Of a stretch of 16,971 nt of DNA, positions 1-10,005 are shown piece after piece. Location: NCBI GenBank assembly GCA_910592005.1, contig CAJVPP010001962.1:1-16971 (forward strand), given 5' to 3'. How positions within the stretch are numbered: position 1 is the first letter of the stretch; every line of letters begins with the position of its first letter. Below the pieces are notes generated by a model. That model saw only the letters and a program-made list of their open reading frames with translations, was not told the DNA's origin and searched no databases. Both the position numbers and the translations under genes were made by a program. The DNA is from Funneliformis mosseae. Its lineage: Eukaryota > Glomeromycota > Glomeromycetes > Glomerales > Glomeraceae.

Positions 1-1738
1 TAAAAATTCATAAACTTTTATATAATCTAAAAATCTTCAATTTTACTATAAATTACTAAGTAAAATTTATAAAATCCAGTAATTTATAGTAGGGCAGTGT
101 ATAAGCTGGGCTATATCTTTATTTATTTTTGACATTTTTTAGATACCGCTCTTTTACCAGATAGGTGAGATTCTATAGCACATAAATATCAATAAGGTTC
201 CCTTGAAATGTTCCCTTTGTCTAATGCTCTAACTACTAATTCAATTTTTTGTTTTTTTAGCCTTATCTTCATCATCATAATAGATATCAAAGATATGATT
301 TTTAATAAGTAATGTATATTTTCTAATACTGAAATTTCTTTTATGTTATAAAATTTTGGTACTTTCTCATTGAATTTAGCTAATACATATTTTTCAATAG
401 ATATGGTTCATCTTGTAAGAGTAGAATTGCCATATTGATTAATTTGCTTTAATACATATACATATCATTTTCTATCTCTTGTCTTATCTAATATTTTAAG
501 TTGAAGAATAAATAAATAAATACCTGATATCTTAGTTCTTATTTACAAAGTATAATATTATAAAAAATGAATTTTAGTTAGTTAACATAAGAAAGTAAAA
601 ATACTAACAAATATTTTAATATATAGATTTTATGAAATAAATTTGTAACATCTGTAGCAGTTTTAACTAAAGAAACACTACTTTCAAAACATTTTTCAAA
701 CCAGACTTAAAAAATTGGCTTATTATCATTATAATTAATAAGACATTGAATGGTACACTGATTTATACTTCTATCCTAAATTATTTCTATAATTTAGTCA
801 TCAGGAATATGATACTTATTTGGCAGAAAAATATAAGCTAATGATTCTTTATTATAATATATTTTTTCCTTTATAATTTTATATAAAAAACTACATCTTA
901 GTTGTTTAAACTTAATAACTAAATTAAAGAATAGTTATGATTTTCATTTATTTTTGCAAATTGTAAGTAAAAAAAATTAATACAGTACACGTAAAATTAT
1001 TTATCAGAATAAATTTTTTTAAAAAACTTCATGAAATATATTTTTTGTTCTAGTTATCTAATTGAGATCATCAATCAAAATGATTGTAAGTAGTGTTACA
1101 ATAATATCAACTTAATGACTATCATTTAGAATTATGTTTCAAAAATTAGGGTTAAGGTTAAGATCTGCACATATGATTTATATAAAATATATGCTTGCAT
1201 TATCAGAAATATAAAATTATCGTAAAAAATATTATAAAATTATAAGATTCTAATAATTAATAATATTCAAATTTTCTGTTTTAACTTATTTAGATTGATA
1301 GAAACTTCTATAATAAATTAAAAATTATGAGATTGTTTGCAATATACCACCAAATTTTTCACTTCACGTGATTTATTATATAACTTGACTGAAATTAATT
1401 ATATGATAAATGAAATTACAAATAGGATTTTTCGCTAAAAAAATTCAGAATACATAGTAAAAATAAAAATGTAGAGGATGTGACATTTTGTGATATATAA
1501 TTTAAGGTTATATAAGGTAAAAACTTGATGATATTATTGCTATATATCTAATTAGTTAATAGTAACTTATTTTTTATATACATTATAGAAGGCAGAGTTT
1601 AAATTCTAATAAATTAGTTAAGTATATAAATTTAATTGAAAAATTTTATAATATACAACATTTTTGTTTGATATTCTTAACTATTATTAGTTATAAGAGT
1701 TTTAAAAGATTAGTATAAAGTAATTCTTGATAAGGTAA
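1..1738. other. AT-rich stretch without a recognisable gene
   Basis: No reading frame of useful length is visible on either strand. The stretch is dominated by A/T runs and short degenerate repeats. The only structured item I can point to is a short perfect inverted repeat near the start. It could be old intergenic or eroded repeat DNA; I see no promoter-like or RNA-gene signature. Confidence 0.6.
44..91. repeat. Perfect 14-bp inverted repeat (hairpin)
   Basis: TACTATAAATTACT at 44-57 is the exact reverse complement of AGTAATTTATAGTA at 78-91, with a 20-bp spacer. Role unknown. In DNA this AT-rich it may be a chance palindrome or the remnant of a small transposon. I found no partner terminal repeat or target duplication that would make it an element. 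Confidence 0.5.
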
Positions 1739-1755
1739 CATAACATTGATTATTT
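1739..1755. repeat. Target-site duplication of the LINE, 3'-side copy
   Basis: CATAACATTGATTATTT here is repeated exactly at 3521-3537. The copy merges into the element's T-run, so its inner edge is uncertain by a few bases. A long, exact duplication bracketing a poly(T)-ended insert is the signature of target-primed reverse transcription. Confidence 0.9.
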
Positions 1756-1794
1756 TTTTTTTTTTTTTTTTATGTGTGATAGCTTTGTACAATC

Positions 1795-1800
1795 TTTATT
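1795..1800 (-). promoter_or_regulatory. Candidate polyadenylation signal AATAAA of the LINE
   Basis: TTTATT on the plus strand reads AATAAA on the minus strand. It lies about 24 bases before the start of the element's poly(A) tail (the T-run at 1753-1771), the usual spacing. The hexamer is common in DNA this AT-rich, so position is the main support. Confidence 0.5.
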
Positions 1801-2040
1801 TAAAAATAAAGTAAATTTTACAAAATTATAAATTACAAGATAGAGAGTACAAAAATTTCTATTTAGCAAATAAAACCAAATTAAAATCAACCTTGCATTG
1901 TTTCAGACTAACCTACCTAAATAAACTTAGAATAGATTCAACTATCTAGTACAGGGGGTGTGGTTGCTACTAATCTAAAAATTTAACCAGTTTGTACTGA
2001 ACTTAAAGGAGGAAATAAAATATAAGAGAATACTAAAGTC

Positions 2041-3520
2041 ATGTGATGGTGATAAAGGGAAGCCTGTGTTAGTGAAATGTAATTTTCAATCATTGAATGA
2101 GATGTAGTTGAGGTTTTCAAATGATTTGATGTTATTACAACGATCAAACCAGATGGATTTTATATGTGAGAATACATGATAGTAAGTAGAAGATAGGAGG
2201 CTGTTTATTAATTAGATATTATTAATAAGGCAGTGTGTTTTGTTGAATAGAGGAAGGAGTATAATTCCTTTGATTAAGTCAATAAAGTTAAAAGAATCAG
2301 GTCGATCATTTAGGAACCAGATGGTCAAATCTAAAAGATCTGTAAAATCCTGAGTGTCAAAGGCTAATGTAGTGAGATATTGTATGAAAAAATTTTTAGT
2401 TGAGGATATAATGTCAATGAGTTAGTGTGCAACTTTGGCACAAGTCCAAACGTAGTTAAAAGTTTCATAAGTACACAAGCATCTAGGATAATTTTATGAT
2501 TGGTCATACAGATTCAGGTATCTTATTTTAAGGATTTCTAATATAGAGAGCAATTCAAATATCAGTTTAATTTTAAATTTGCGAATGGAAGAAACTTTGA
2601 AGGATATATAAAAGTTGTTTTTATTATCATTAAGGATGAAGGAAGTCTGAATCTAATCAACATCTATTTTATTATATTTCTTGAAGTTGTATATTATAAA
2701 AATCGATTGATCTGAGAAGATCTTTTACAAACAATCTCAGTAGAATGAGTACAATATCTTCTTTAAAATATAGATTATAGTGATACCCTAGAAATTTGTT
2801 GTCTGGTATAATTAGAGGACCATCAGCTTTAGCTAATGCGTCAACTACATTATTAAAATAATTATTTGAGTGTGCTTTAACTTTGTGAAATTCAATGGAT
2901 ATGAATTTTTCTCTGATTAACTTTATGATAAGAAACCAAATTGGATAGAAGAAGATTTTAAAAATCGGGTTAAAGGTGGGAGAGAAAGTGTAGAAATAGT
3001 TCATTTTATCAAAAAATGAAATGATATTTTGTAAATCTGTGAAAATATTGACTGCGGCATTTGTAGAAGCTACATATATAGCAAATAGTACTGCTACTAA
3101 TTCTGCTAGAGAAGATGAAGGTTGGAGAAGAATGAGTGTAGCATTAAAGAAAAGTAGAGGTGCTGAAGGCTCAGATTGCAACTAGACCACGCCCATACAG
3201 ATTGAAGAAGTACCTAAGTTGATAAGGGAACTATCAGTATAAAATAAGAGGTTAGTTGATTGTATGAAGTGACTTTTGAGATTATCTAAACTATTAAGAA
3301 TTTCTATATTAAATAATTGATCAGTAGTGAAGGAAGGAAGGGATAAAATAGAGGGACCAATAGGTGTATTATTATCTATTAAATGATAGCTATGTAAAGC
3401 AATTTCATAAAGCATGTAGAGAAACAACAAACAGATATGATCAACATTTGGAAGAAGAGGAGCTTTGATGTTAGCACACAGGTGTAAAGGAAGAATTACA
3501 AAGCAAGCTTCATGTTTATT
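2041..3520 (-). pseudogene. LINE ORF fragment: RNase H domain and Cys-rich tail, broken
   Basis: Two blocks in one minus-strand frame (about 3523-3185 and 3181-2672) are separated only by a TAG at 3182-3184. Together they form an RNase H fold. The catalytic acids are all visible: Asp in FYTDSSL near 3234, Glu in SLAELVAV, Asp in NIFTDLQ, and Asp in NNVVDALAKA. A His lies in HKVKAHS. After a frameshift near 2640 the protein goes on to about 2041. That part holds a Cys-rich stretch (RCLCTYETFNYVWTC, about 2425-2475) and a second block around IWFDRCNNIKSFE. Further TAA stops interrupt this tail. The apparent Met at 3521-3523 lies in the duplicated target, so the original protein extended upstream. 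RNase H would remove RNA from the RNA:DNA hybrid during retrotransposition. This copy is not functional. Confidence 0.85.
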
Positions 3521-3537
3521 CATAACATTGATTATTT
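3521..3537. repeat. Target-site duplication of the LINE, 5'-side copy
   Basis: Exact copy of the 17-bp sequence at 1739-1755. Its first three bases read ATG on the minus strand and create a false start codon for the RNase H frame. Confidence 0.9.
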
Positions 3538-4120
3538 AAGAAAATTGGTTATAATAAATAAAGATCTATATAGTTAATATTTGACTTTAGAATTTATTAA
3601 TAGTTATTAAAATGTAATATATATTGAAAATTAAAGTTATTTTAAAATAAATAATAAATAAGTATGATCTAATATAAAAATTATTTATTAATATATAATT
3701 CTGTAATAATTTTTGTATCAATTATTTTTCTATAAAGCTCATAATAAATTAATTAGATTCTATTATCCTTTTGAAGATTTAAATTTTATAATATTATAAT
3801 AGTATTTCTATTTTTAATTTTTTTAAATTTTATTAATTTAATAAAATCTATATTAGTAATTAATTTTATTACTTTCATATACCTTTACAAAAATAAATAA
3901 TATAAGATTACTGAGATAATATTAATATGAAAAATATGTAATATAATAGGTATTATTTAATAAAAACTTTTTTAAAACAAAAAAGTTTACTATTGATAAT
4001 TTATCAACTTTATAAAATATTTAATTAATTACTTTAAATATAAATTTATAAATTATTAGAATTTTATTTTATATAAAAATATTTGTTAAGATAATTAAAT
4101 ATATCTTTTTACTTCTTTAT

Positions 4121-4290
4121 AAAATAATGATGAGGGATGAAACCCCTTAATAACAGTCAAAACTTAGACGAAACTATATTAAAATCATAATAAGGGATAC
4201 GACAAAATCCTTTCAATACAACGAAAACTGAAACTATCGAAACTATATTAAAAATATAGAAAAGGATATGACGAAATTATTTTGAGAAGA
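4121..4290. repeat. Degenerate tandem repeat, about 65-70 bp unit, with GACGAAACT motifs
   Basis: Roughly two and a half copies. Each begins near ATAATRAGGGATR, continues through an ACGAAAxCCTTT-like segment, and ends with GAAACTATATTAAAA (seen near 4170-4185 and 4238-4253). A third, shorter GACGAAATTAT copy follows. Base composition is less A/T-monotonous than the surroundings. No coding frame runs through it. I read it as a minisatellite-like repeat, function unknown. Confidence 0.6.
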
Positions 4291-5194
4291 TTTTAGCAGA
4301 TATCTATATTATAAAATATTATATATTGAAAATTAGTTCAGTTTATATAAAATTTTGAATTAAAAATATGTTATTCTATTTTATTTGTTAAAGTATATAA
4401 TTCTAAAGACTATAATAATTTTATTAAATAATCTAATAATTATTAATAAAGTATTATATAAAAATATTATCAGATCTATTTATAAAAAAATATCTACTTT
4501 CATATCTAATTGCTTATATAATAACATTATATATTATAAATTAATCTTCATTTAATAAATCTTTAAATTATATAATATAATATAATTTTTTTTCACAAAT
4601 TAATTGATTTAAGTTATTAATATTTAGTAATATTTTAGAAAACTAACATATTTAGAAAATCTTTAGCAATTTTTATTAAGTAAAAATATTCTTTTAATTA
4701 ATAAAATATCTTCTATTTAATTATATTATTTATCCTGATCAAATAATTCAAATCATCTAAAATTAAATGATTAAATTTAAGCTGATTTTAATACTATTTA
4801 TAGCTGATTGATCATGTTTTCTGATTATCTAAATTACTACTAATTGATTCAAATTCAAAAAAAAAATTATTTAATATTATAATTAAATTTTATTTAGCAT
4901 TAATTTAGACTTAAATATAAAAATTAGCCTATAAGTTAGTATCAATTTAGTCAAATAAGCATATAAAATTAATATATTTTATTTAATTAAATTTATTAAA
5001 TATTAAAATTTTATTAATAATAAAAACATATTATAAATATGTAAAAAATACAACAAAAATATTACTAAATTTTATTAACTAATTTCTTATTAAAAAATAA
5101 AAAAAAAATAATATAAAAGATAATAAAATAATAAAATATAATCTATTTTCCTTTCATAATTCCTTGAGATTATTCTAAATATAATATTATTACT

Positions 5195-5580
5195 ATCTAA
5201 ATATCTAAATAACATAAAGATAAATAAATAAAAAATAAAGTGTATGATAAAAATATAATCTATTTTTTCTTAAGATTGCTCAAAAAATATAAAAATAAAC
5301 CTTTTAAAATCATCTAAAAAAAATGTAAAAATAAAAATAAAAAATTAACACTTTTCTTGAAATAGTCTAAAAAATGTAAAAATAAATAATAAAATCAATT
5401 TTTTTTCACTTTAGATTATCTGAAAAAATGTAAAAATAATAATAAAAATTAATCCTTTTTATTTTGATTTGCTTAAAAAATAAAAAAATAATAAAATTAA
5501 TACTTTTTTACCATAAATATCTAAGAAATATAAAGATAAATAATAAAAATTAACACTTTCTTATTCTGAATTACTCAAAT
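5195..5580. repeat. Degenerate minisatellite, about 52-bp unit
   Basis: Units begin with CTVARAAAATRTAAARATAA and go on to a TTAACACTTTTT-like segment. Starts can be placed at 5314, 5367, 5420, 5472, 5521 and 5574, giving spacings of 53, 53, 52, 49 and 53 bp. A shorter unit starts at 5279 and looser copies lie upstream from about 5195. The units differ at many positions, so the array is old. It is not a CRISPR array, because there are no unique spacers between exact repeats. Confidence 0.7.
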
Positions 5581-7336
5581 TTATTATTTATTATTGTTTA
5601 TTATAAGATCTTTTTTACTTTTAATAGTGAATGATATACTTTTTTAATTCTATAAATTCTTAATTTTTCATAATATATTTTTAGTTATAATATCTGCTTC
5701 GACTTTAGTATTATAAATTATATCAATTTAAGCTTTATATAACTATTTTAGAGTATTAATAAGATATAACTAATCATAACTCTATACATTATTTTCATTT
5801 TTGTTACATTTGTGATAATAATTAAATACTAAAATTAAGTACTTTTCAGAAATATTTTAGCTAATAATAGAAAATAAGAAAAAATATTAAAGAAATATAC
5901 TAAATAAATTTGAAAAATGTTAAAATTAGATAATAAATCTCAATTATTCATCATAAATAATCATATATAGTAATAACTAGAACATAAAATAGAATATAAA
6001 ATTTTCTAAATAAATATCTAGTTATATAAAAATTTATCAGAATTTTTTAAAATTAATCAAAAAAATATTCAGTTTAAAATTTATATTTTTTAATATATCT
6101 GAAAAAATATTTAATTCTAAAAAAAATTTATTAAATATTAATTGAACTCTCTTATCTATTTTGCTAATTTTAGGTAAATTATATTGATAATTATTAAATA
6201 TTTAAAGTAAAAATTACTGATCTATTTTACAATTCATTTATTATTTTGCTTAAATAAATATTTTGTAATCTTTACTTACTAAATTTTTTTCTAATAAATA
6301 ATAAATAATAAATAATACTAAATTATTAATTCAAATAGGCTCAAACTTAAAAGTTATTCTATTTGCTTATATTATATACTCAATTATTATTATATATTTA
6401 CTGCTACTTTAAATGATCTTTTCTATTTTCTTTTTCTTTAAACTAATCAATATAATTTATGAAGAAATTTTAATCAATTTATTACAAAAGACTAATAATT
6501 TAAAACTAGATTTTCATAATTTTAAATTAGATTATAATATTTTTTTAGTATTTTCTTGCTATTAAAAAATTTGTTATAATTCAAATTGTTTTTTATATAA
6601 ATAATTTTCAAAATTACTTTCATTTCAACTTAAATATGAAAAACTGAAAAAAAATTTAAATATTTAAATATAAATTTAAATATATTCTGCTCTTTTTACA
6701 TTAATCTCTTCTATTACTAAATTATTGTTATCTTTAAAATTATTTTATAATAATTCTAATTTATTATCAATACAATAAACTAGTCTTTTTCTTTTGATTT
6801 TAACAAATAATTTACTGATTTTTTTATTTTATAGGAGAATTGTTATTTAATTACCTCAACAATTTAAATAGTTGTATTTTTCAATCAGTCAAATTTAAAA
6901 TATTAAAAAGAAAAATTAATTATTTGTAAATATTAGGATATTATTATAAAAATTTTTATTTTACTTATAATTATCATTTTTTTGCTAAATTTTTTATTAA
7001 TTTTAGTAAAAAATCAACTTTTCTTTAAAAAATTAAAATTTTACTACTGTAATTTCTTAATATTTTTACTAAATTTTACAAGCTTTTCTTTCGTTAAGGT
7101 TTAAGAAAATGAACTGATAACTTAAATGGTAAAGAAAAAGACTAAGAAAAATATGATAAATTTTATAAGCAGAAAAATCTTATTCTGCTATACTATATAA
7201 TAATAACTTTAAACTAGGTAAAAAGTAAATCTTCTGGCTAACTATCACTAAAAATTCAATTCAGTATATCTAAAAAGACTTCTGATAATAGTTTTGATTT
7301 ACTGATATATTTTAAAATATATTATAGCATAATATT

Positions 7337-7544
7337 AGTAGGTAGTAATCTTATAAGACTACAGTCAACTCTTGTTATAACGAACTCTATGTCCTAGACC
7401 TCAACTTCGCTATAAGGCTATAGTGAAGATTTTAAGAGATTTGATTGGCCAATTCGCTATAACAAGAGTATTTTTATTATATTTGTTTAAAAAATTCGTT
7501 ATATCAAGAGTTCGCTATATCAAGAGTTGACTGTATTACCTACT
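7337..7544. repeat. Palindrome at the left outer edge of the large element, split by the MITE
   Basis: With the MITE (7362-7533) and one TA removed, AGTAGGTAGTAATCTTA is followed directly by TAAGACTATTACCTACT. The two halves are inverted copies with 15 of 17 positions matching, centred on CTTA|TAAG at 7350-7357. The right half runs into the terminal sequence of the large inverted repeat at 7541. Looser mirror symmetry continues to the left to about 7311. Confidence 0.6.
7362..7533. mobile_element. MITE of Tc1/mariner-pogo type, 172 bp
   Basis: It starts with CAGTCAACTCTTGTTATAAC and ends with the inverse, GCTATATCAAGAGTTGACTG. TA is duplicated at 7360-7361 and 7534-7535. It is too short to code for anything and would have been moved in trans by a transposase of the TA-targeting superfamily. 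Near its right end a 16-bp motif, TTCGYTATATCAAGAG, is repeated in tandem (7495-7510 and 7511-7526), with a third copy at 7453-7468. These could be transposase-binding sites. Confidence 0.85.
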
Positions 7545-7570
7545 TGTGTTATAATGCTATCTACTTATGG

Positions 7571-8322
7571 TGTTACTGGATTCATTTTCATTTATCTTAA
7601 CATCTAAGTTAAGTGATTATAGCAATTGATTCTATATGTTAAAGTTTCTAACCTTAGGATTTTTCTCTAAGCTCTACAGGTATCTGTTATACTTGAATCA
7701 ACTCAGCAATTTATTACGTCTTAGAATTTAAGATATATTTAATCAAACTTGTAATGACGAACTCAATAGCAAGTTAGTGTAAGATATCACAATAATCCTA
7801 GATGAGAAACAACGTTGAAGAAAAAGTAGTTTGTATAGATTTAAATTAATTCCTTTATTTATAATACTGAAACTCGTAAATAACTTACAAATGAGTTAAT
7901 TTATTTGCAGAGGAGTTAATTTACAATTAAGCAAAAAGCTATTCTATTTATACAAAATTAATTTACTATGGCTAACTACTTATTATGCTATAAATTAACT
8001 AAATATAGATATATATTCTAATAAAAATATACTTAAATATAATAAAATGATAAAAATAATATAAACTATAAAAATAATAAAAAGAAATAAAATAAATTAC
8101 AGATATTAAAAAAATTACAGGCGAAACAGAATAACAGGCTGTACAGAAAATACAGAAGAAATAAGCAAATCAGATGAATTTTGTAAATCCTTCAAATTAA
8201 ATAAATTAGTCTAATTTTCTAATGTAATACATCAATCAAGATCTTCCTTAATATGATCTACATAAAATTAAATCTAATGACTTTGTAAATTTTTTTTTTA
8301 GGGTAAATTTTCAATGCTGACA
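7571..8322. mobile_element. Solo LTR inserted in the left arm
   Basis: This 752-bp block is absent from the right arm of the inverted repeat, where the flanks are joined (ACTTATGAGTATAC). It begins TGTTACTGG and ends GCTGACA, the TG...CA boundary of an LTR. It is flanked by ATGG at 7567-7570 and ATGG at 8323-8326. No internal retrotransposon genes or second LTR are present, so recombination between two LTRs probably left this one. A four-base duplication is short but within the range known for LTR elements. Retrotransposon family and orientation are not determined. Confidence 0.78.
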
Positions 8323-9233
8323 ATGGGTATACTGCTACTTATTTATATATTTTTGATACTCTATGCTCTTTTTATAGTTAAATTAATATTCATTCATTTT
8401 TAACACTTTGTAATTATTTGATTACTGAGTAGAATAAAAATCTTTTTTTCAGTTTGTAATCTTTTAGTTATTAGAAGAGAATGAGGCTTATTTTCCTGCT
8501 CTATTACCTTTTAGTTACTAAGATTTAAATTTAGGATACTTACTCTTTATGCCTATTTGGTTACCTTTCTAGATACTAAAATGTGATAAAAAATATTGCA
8601 TCAAGTGGCGCAATAAATCTGTAATTGATTTCAGCTAACATTATACTATAATTTTGACTGATCTTTAGGATACGTGATTTGAGGATTTAGCTTAATAATT
8701 CAATGGTATTATGATAGTATCATGGAATTCTCCTAAAACTATTATAGAATTGGCATAGAATTAGAATAGTTCTATTAGTTTGCCAGTTTTAGATCACCTA
8801 TATGCTAACTTGAATGCTGAGTTATTATGTTCAAAGATCTAATCAATTTATAGAATAGTATTAGCCAAAATTATTGTAATTTACCATACTTATTACACCA
8901 GTTACATAATTTTCATTGATCTGTAGATCAGAGAATTCAAAATGCAAAAAATAAAAATATTGCTAATATATAGTTAATATATGTTGATTTTATAATAAAT
9001 AAAATTAAATTCAGGTTTATTCTTTATAATTTTTACTATGTATTAAGTCATATATCTTACTCATGATCTTAGATTAGTCAATAATATAATAATATTCTCT
9101 TTTTCTATTATATTGTAAATGTGTTCTATCAATATTAATTTAGAGAAATTTCTTTTTATCTTAGTTTCTGTTCTAGCTCATTCAAGAAAACTTAGACAGA
9201 TTTTCTAAGATGGATTTTTGTTCTCACCAGCTA

Positions 9234-9535
9234 TCACTAGTATCACTAATTTTGAATACTAACTAGTAACAAAATTAGTGATACATTCATTATGCTTATT
9301 ATGATTATTAGATTATTTTATTTCTTTCTTGATTAATATCACTAGTGTCACTAGTGTTACTAGTAAAAAGTAGTAAATCTAAGGAAAAAATTGAATTTTT
9401 TCTAATATTATCTTCTATGATATAGTATAGTATATATATTGATGTATGTATAGTATTTATATGCTATATAAAAAAAATAAAAAAATAAGTCAAGAACTTC
9501 AGATTTTTCTAGTGATGCAAATAATACTAGTGATA
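9234..9535. repeat. Cluster of CACTAGTG motifs in the left arm
   Basis: TCACTAGTG occurs at 9339-9347 and 9348-9356, followed by TTACTAGTA at 9357-9365, an exact 9-bp period. Single or variant copies lie at 9234-9242 (TCACTAGTA), 9509-9515 (CTAGTGA) and 9526-9535 (ACTAGTGATA, opposite orientation). The core is itself palindromic. The right arm has a matching cluster. Repeated short palindromic sites near an element's end are typical of binding sites for a replication initiator or transposase. That role is inferred. Confidence 0.65.
9241..9283. repeat. 14-bp perfect hairpin in the left arm
   Basis: TATCACTAATTTTG (9241-9254) pairs exactly with CAAAATTAGTGATA (9270-9283) across a 15-base loop. 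The equivalent hairpin in the right arm is at 14804-14846, where one T-A pair is replaced by C-G. Confidence 0.75.
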
Positions 9536-9840
9536 CCTATAAAAAAGCTTTCTTTTAGTCTAGAATTTCTAAAAAGTCTATCATCTTATCATTAGTTCTG
9601 TCACCAGCTTTTTTTCTAATAACACCAGTAATAAGTTATATTATTTTTATTTACCTTTAAATTACCTACTAGTATTTACATTGAAGCTAAGTATACCAGC
9701 TTTTCTAATGATAATATTCTTTTGATCTATATTTTTTTGCATGCATATTATAATATTCATATTTGGATCTTGTTGACTCACCACATTCTTTACAAGAAAC
9801 TTACCTAAAATTCCTATAAACTTTACATTCAAATACAATA

Positions 9841-9860
9841 ACGGTCATAAGTATCTGACC
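9841..9860 (+). repeat. Left terminal inverted repeat of the Tc1 copy
   Basis: It is paired with 11077-11096. Internal similarity weakens beyond 20 bp. Confidence 0.93.
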
Positions 9861-10005
9861 ACTTGAGATTATCTAAAATTATTATATAATTACCCTTTAA
9901 ATTTTTCAGAAATATAATATAACATAATACATAATCACCTGTAAATTTATAAGTGTCAATGATACAAAAAAAAATTTAGATGATCATCAAACTTTCACTT
10001 GAAAA

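Larger units (their letters stand above)
1756..3520 (-). mobile_element. 5'-truncated LINE-like non-LTR retrotransposon
   Basis: The insert lies on the minus strand between two identical 17-bp target duplications (1739-1755 and 3521-3537). It ends in a run of 19 T at 1753-1771, which is the poly(A) tail read on the minus strand. It carries only the end of the coding part: an RNase H domain and a Cys-rich C-terminal region, followed by about 270 bp of 3' untranslated sequence. Endonuclease and reverse transcriptase are absent, as expected when reverse transcription stops early. The tail-plus-duplication pair shows target-primed insertion, and the lack of any LTR agrees. The exact LINE clade cannot be set from this fragment. 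Confidence 0.88.
3538..7310. other. Long AT-rich stretch without genes
   Basis: No open frame, RNA gene or transposon terminus could be recognised on either strand. Most of it is A/T-run sequence close to low complexity. Two arrays of degenerate tandem repeats lie inside it and are listed separately. Ancient repeats decayed past recognition by eye are possible. Confidence 0.6.
7541..9838 (+). repeat. Left long inverted repeat (interrupted by a solo LTR)
   Basis: The terminal segment TACTTGTGTTATAATGCTAT (7541-7560) matches the reverse complement of 15770-15789. After the solo LTR the match resumes at about 8327 (GTATACTGCTACTTATTTAT) and runs in register with the right arm to about 9835. By eye most stretches match at four out of five positions or better, with small indels. 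The inner end contains the last codons of the primase-helicase gene. The outer limit is set where the match fades and could be off by a few bases. Confidence 0.85.

Noticed and set aside
92..125. CAGTGTATAAGC as a Tc1-like terminal repeat next to the hairpin at 44-91
   Set aside because: No inverse copy or TA-bounded partner end was found in the window.
1147..1163. TTAGGGTTAAGGTTAAG as interstitial telomere repeat
   Set aside because: Only one exact TTAGGG unit is present and it is not flanked by further copies.
3521..3523. ATG on the minus strand as the native start of the RNase H protein
   Set aside because: It lies inside the target-site duplication, so it belongs to host DNA and not to the LINE.
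5195..5580. CRISPR array
   Set aside because: The whole unit repeats with drift; there are no exact repeats separated by unique spacers, and the setting is eukaryotic.
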